NCBI GenBank assembly: GCA_040381555.1
Contig: JBEIHC010000033.1
Span: forward strand, 1-26,750
Length of the DNA: 26,750 nucleotides
Source: CANHCC01 sp040381555
GTDB lineage: Bacteria; Bacteroidota; Bacteroidia; J057; RFSG01
Reading direction: 5' to 3'
The notes under the pieces are model-generated. The model was not told where the DNA came from. It saw nothing but the letters and a program-made list of their open reading frames with translations, and made no database searches. Of this stretch, positions 24,177 through 26,750 are shown in pieces (within the stretch, counting starts at the first letter, position 1; each line of letters starts with the position of its first letter). The translations under genes were made by a program, and so were the position numbers.

Positions 24177-25025
24177 ATGAAGGCGAAATATGTTAATCCC
24201 TTTACGGATTTTGGATTCAAGAAAATATTTGGCGAAGAGGCGAGTAAGCCTTTGCTGATGGATTTTCTGAATGCCCTTTTTTCTCCTGCCAATAGGATTG
24301 TCGCGCTCACATTTAAAAATACCGAACAGCTTGGGCAGACCGAAGCAGATCGGAAGGTTATTTACGACATCTATTGCGAGAATGAGAATGGGGAGAAATT
24401 TATTGTTGAACTTCAAAAAGCCAAACAAAACTATTTTAAGGAAAGAACAATTTACTATTCAACTTTTCCAATTCAGGAGCAGGCAGAAAAAGGCGAATGG
24501 AACTACAACCTGAAAGCCGTTTATTGTATTGGTATATTAGATTTTACTTTTGATGATTATGAGAGTGAGCCAGAAAAAAGTGAAGTAGTGCATACTATTC
24601 AATTGAAGAATCAGAATAATAAAGTTTTTTATGAAAAACTCAGTTATATTTATTTGGAGATGCCCAATTTTAAATTAGGGGAGAATGAGCTGAAAACGCG
24701 TCTGGATAAGTGGTTGTATTTCATTAAATATTTAGAAGACTTTCAAACAATACCCCATATTTTCAAGGACGAAATATTTGCGCAGGCTTTTGAGAAAGCA
24801 GAGCTTGCAAAATTCGCCCCCAATGAATTAGACAAATATGAGAATAGTTTAAAAGTGTATCGGGATTTGAAAGGAGTAATCGATACCGCTTTTGACGAAG
24901 GAAAGATTGAAGGAAAGATTGAAGGAAAGATTGAAGTAGCTAAGGCATTAAAAGAAAGCGGTGTTCCTATTGAGATAATTAGTAAATCGACCGGCCTATC
25001 TGCTAGTGAAATTGATAAATTGTAG
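24177..25025 (+). CDS. Rpn/PD-(D/E)XK nuclease family protein (putative transposase family)
   Basis: A 282-residue protein of the recombination-promoting nuclease/PDDEXK_2 group. The N-terminus NPFTDFGFKKIFGEE is the family hallmark. The nuclease motif appears as Asp64 in VIYDIYC and Glu78-x-Gln80-Lys81 in FIVELQKAKQ. The middle (IGILDFTFDD, YIYLEMPNF, DKWLYFIKYL) follows the family pattern. The C-terminus has three tandem GKIE repeats (residues 242-253), then a helical segment ending in STGLSASEIDKL. In E. coli, Rpn proteins are phage-defence toxins inhibited by a short C-terminal product translated from inside the gene, with variable four-residue repeats. A similar arrangement is possible here: in-frame GTG at 24855 and TTG at 24867 could start a short form. 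Confidence 0.87.
   Translation: MKAKYVNPFTDFGFKKIFGEEASKPLLMDFLNALFSPANRIVALTFKNTEQLGQTEADRKVIYDIYCENENGEKFIVELQKAKQNYFKERTIYYSTFPIQEQAEKGEWNYNLKAVYCIGILDFTFDDYESEPEKSEVVHTIQLKNQNNKVFYEKLSYIYLEMPNFKLGENELKTRLDKWLYFIKYLEDFQTIPHIFKDEIFAQAFEKAELAKFAPNELDKYENSLKVYRDLKGVIDTAFDEGKIEGKIEGKIEVAKALKESGVPIEIISKSTGLSASEIDKL
24900..24935 (+). repeat. Three perfect 12-bp coding repeats (GGAAAGATTGAA)
   Basis: Three identical in-frame copies within the Rpn gene encode Gly-Lys-Ile-Glu three times. Such a repeat can expand or contract by slippage without breaking the frame. Confidence 0.95.
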
Positions 25026-25105
25026 GGTTAGGTGTCAACCTAGGTTAGCATCTATCCAGAAGCCTATTAAATTAGTCCCGCAGAACTTCGAACATTCAAA
25101 AAAGC

Positions 25106-25135
25106 AATAAGGGTAAACCTCAGTTTAGGGTAAAC
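25106..25135. repeat. Degenerate two-unit remnant of the palindromic repeat
   Basis: GTTTAGGGTAAAC (25123-25135) keeps GTTTA/TAAAC inverted arms around GGG. A half-preserved unit (AATAAGGGTAAAC) lies exactly 17 bp upstream, the period of array 2. A further GGG-containing stretch follows around 25183-25191 but is not convincing. Confidence 0.5.
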
Positions 25136-25207
25136 CCATTTTTTTTCAATAGATTCTGCGGAAACCCTAAATAAAAGTCAACTAGGGTATGCCCGGATGT
25201 GGTGATC

Positions 25208-25223
25208 TATTTTTGTATTTTTG
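25208..25223 (+). promoter_or_regulatory. Two directly adjacent -7 promoter boxes (TATTTTTG twice)
   Basis: Two head-to-tail perfect TAnnTTTG octamers, 13-28 bp before the ATG at 25237. Either could be used, giving start sites about 8 bp apart. Confidence 0.5.
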
Positions 25224-25236
25224 TTTGTTCTTTTTA

Positions 25237-26750
25237 ATGAATACGATGCGGATAACTCTAATTTGGCTTTTGATTTTTATGTGCGTTCGCGCGGTTGCAC
25301 AACCTTTGGCGCGGCCATCCCAGACGGAGATTCAATCTTTGCCACAATGGGCAAAGGAAATGTATGGGGAAAATCCTAACATCCTTCGGGTGGATTCTTT
25401 ATATCGTACCTGGTATGCCGAGCATACCTTTGAAAAGAACTATCATACCCAGTATTATAAAATCTGGAGACATCATAATGCCCCCTGGATGGATAGCAGT
25501 GGCAACATTCGAAAAGATCTTAAACCTGGGGTAGGGCAGACCAAGGCATCGGTGGCACATCATAAAACTCAAAGTCAGGCATGGAATCTTGCAGGGCCTT
25601 TTCGTGTGTGGGATGAATCAGGTAACCGCATTGCTTCCCAAACCAATGTTTACTCGTTTGCTCAATGTGCTTCAATGCCTTCTGTCTTGTTTTGTGGGAC
25701 AGAGCCCGGTGAAATTTATAGATCTCTGGATACCGGACAGACTTGGTCTTTGACAACCGCTTCTATATTGTTGTACAATGGCATTACCTCTATTTCCATA
25801 GATCCCTCCAATCCGGCAAGGGTTTTTGCAGGTAGTGGAGATGTTTTAGTGATGAGTTCGGATACCGGAGCCACCTGGTCAGTTGCTTATTCGCTGTCTA
25901 ATTTGGGCGTGAATGAGATATTCATTCATCCGAACAACGGGAATCTGATTATTCTTGCCACCAATCAAGGATTGATACGGTCATCAGATGGAGGCTCAAC
26001 CTGGACACTTATTTTTTCAGAACCCTGCTGGGATATTAAACTCAGACCATTTTCCAGTCATATTGTATATCTGCTTAAAAGTAATCCCGGTTCTCAGATG
26101 TGCGAATTCTGGACAAGTCAGGATACCGGAACGACCTTTACTCTGCAAACGGTTGGATGGTATCAGTCCTCTGACCCTGTTCGATATGACGGAGGTGCGC
26201 GTCTGGCAGTAACACCGGCGGATTCTTTGAGAGTGTATGCCTATTTGATTGGAGATTCAAAGGCAAATGACTTTGGGTATATTGGCCTTTATAAAAGTAC
26301 AGATGGAGGGCAAACCTGGATGTTGCCCAATGGTCCTGTCGGCGGGCCTTATACAAATAGTCATCCTAACCTCGCTTATGGAAATCCAGGCTGGACCTAC
26401 CATCAGGGGTTTTATAATTGTGCCTTAATGGTGGATGATCAGAATGCAGATCGCCTATTGATTGGGGGATTGAACCTATGGCGTAGTGATGACGGTGGCA
26501 GTACCTTCTCTTCTGTAGCCGGATATTCCGGAGGCCCTTTATCCATGCATGTAGATATGCAAGATTTTCGCCCGGGAAATGGGGGGAGTTGGATCACAAC
26601 CGATGGGGGGATTTATTTCTCCAATGATTTTTTTACAACGGATTTACAGGTAAAGATGGATGGCATTCATGGTTCGGATTTTTGGGGTTTTGGTCATGGT
26701 TGGAATGATGAGGTTATGGTGGGAGGATTATATCATAACGGAACCATTGC
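25237..26750 (+). CDS. Secreted Asp-box (BNR/sortilin-like) repeat protein, 3' end outside window
   Basis: The frame opens at ATG 25237 and stays open to the window edge (504 codons), so the gene is cut off. The start MNTMRITLIWLLIFMCVRAVAQ is a signal peptide with likely cleavage after VAQ. The mature region opens with PQWAKEMYGENPNILRVDSLYRTWY and then carries repeated Asp-box strands: SLDTGQTWSL, SSDTGATWSV, SSDGGSTWTL, STDGGQTWML and SDDGGSTFSS. These mark a beta-propeller of the BNR/Vps10-like type. In Bacteroidota such proteins usually end in a T9SS sorting domain, which would lie beyond the window. Activity is unknown; Asp-boxes are structural, so glycosidase function should not be assumed. 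Confidence 0.85.
   Translation, partial: MNTMRITLIWLLIFMCVRAVAQPLARPSQTEIQSLPQWAKEMYGENPNILRVDSLYRTWYAEHTFEKNYHTQYYKIWRHHNAPWMDSSGNIRKDLKPGVGQTKASVAHHKTQSQAWNLAGPFRVWDESGNRIASQTNVYSFAQCASMPSVLFCGTEPGEIYRSLDTGQTWSLTTASILLYNGITSISIDPSNPARVFAGSGDVLVMSSDTGATWSVAYSLSNLGVNEIFIHPNNGNLIILATNQGLIRSSDGGSTWTLIFSEPCWDIKLRPFSSHIVYLLKSNPGSQMCEFWTSQDTGTTFTLQTVGWYQSSDPVRYDGGARLAVTPADSLRVYAYLIGDSKANDFGYIGLYKSTDGGQTWMLPNGPVGGPYTNSHPNLAYGNPGWTYHQGFYNCALMVDDQNADRLLIGGLNLWRSDDGGSTFSSVAGYSGGPLSMHVDMQDFRPGNGGSWITTDGGIYFSNDFFTTDLQVKMDGIHGSDFWGFGHGWNDEVMVGGLYHNGTI

Noticed and set aside
24090..24428. Minus-strand 112-codon frame at the start of the Rpn gene
   Set aside because: It opposes the well-conserved Rpn N-terminus and resembles no protein I know.
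24177..25025. Insertion sequence
   Set aside because: Although the family is often labelled transposase, I see no terminal inverted repeats or target duplication flanking the gene, and it has its own normal promoter.

Overview
The window looks like a chromosomal segment of a Bacteroidota bacterium, probably outside the gut Bacteroidales. The evidence is: predicted type IX secretion (T9SS) cargo with a gliding-motility-type C-terminal domain and a YPNPSNG-type sorting domain; SBBP, PKD and Asp-box surface modules; DUF4293 and STAS/ribonuclease Z neighbours typical of the phylum; and TAnnTTTG-type -7 promoter boxes in front of many genes. Ribosome binding sites are weak, as is usual in the phylum. 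I see no rRNA, tRNA, integrase or insertion sequence, and I cannot name the genus.

Left part (1-11246). A 16 x 16-bp palindromic repeat array (1-255) is followed on the minus strand by a terminator, pdhB (pyruvate dehydrogenase E1 beta) and a large SBBP/PKD protein with a CHU_C-type C-terminus. On the plus strand come a polyprenyl diphosphate synthase (quinone side chain), then a PfkB sugar kinase, a small Rieske ferredoxin and a LOG-family protein in an apparent operon. A 413-bp AT-rich gap precedes the minus-strand thiolase-truA pair, whose genes overlap by 8 bp. A DUF4293 membrane protein diverges from the thiolase, and an XRE regulator faces it tail to tail.

Middle (11247-16758). A promoter, a lipoprotein, a roughly 1200-residue T9SS adhesin-like protein, a second lipoprotein with a surface-export-like signal and a strong terminator form a self-contained operon. 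Its codon use looks unusually uniform, suggesting high expression. It diverges from the XRE gene.

Right part (16759-26750). A second repeat array precedes purC. A promoter overlapping the purC stop then drives a STAS protein with an acidic tail, ribonuclease Z and a YhhQ-type queuosine-precursor transporter. The transporter overlaps an opposing MFS gene by 110 bp. Upstream of that MFS gene on the minus strand are a PKD lipoprotein and a TerC protein. A third repeat array ends inside the promoter region of a free methionine-(R)-sulfoxide reductase gene, which may be leaderless. An Rpn/PD-(D/E)XK protein with tandem four-residue repeats and the start of an Asp-box (BNR) secreted protein close the window.

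The most unusual signal is a family of intergenic tandem repeats. Each unit is a 13-bp palindrome (GCTTGCACCAAGC or GCTTACCCTAAGC) with 3- or 4-bp spacers. There are three arrays in different orientations, one solitary copy and one degenerate pair, several of them next to promoters. The Rpn gene with its repeat-bearing C-terminus is the best candidate for a defence-type system. Promoter calls and functional assignments come from reading motifs; no database search was run.
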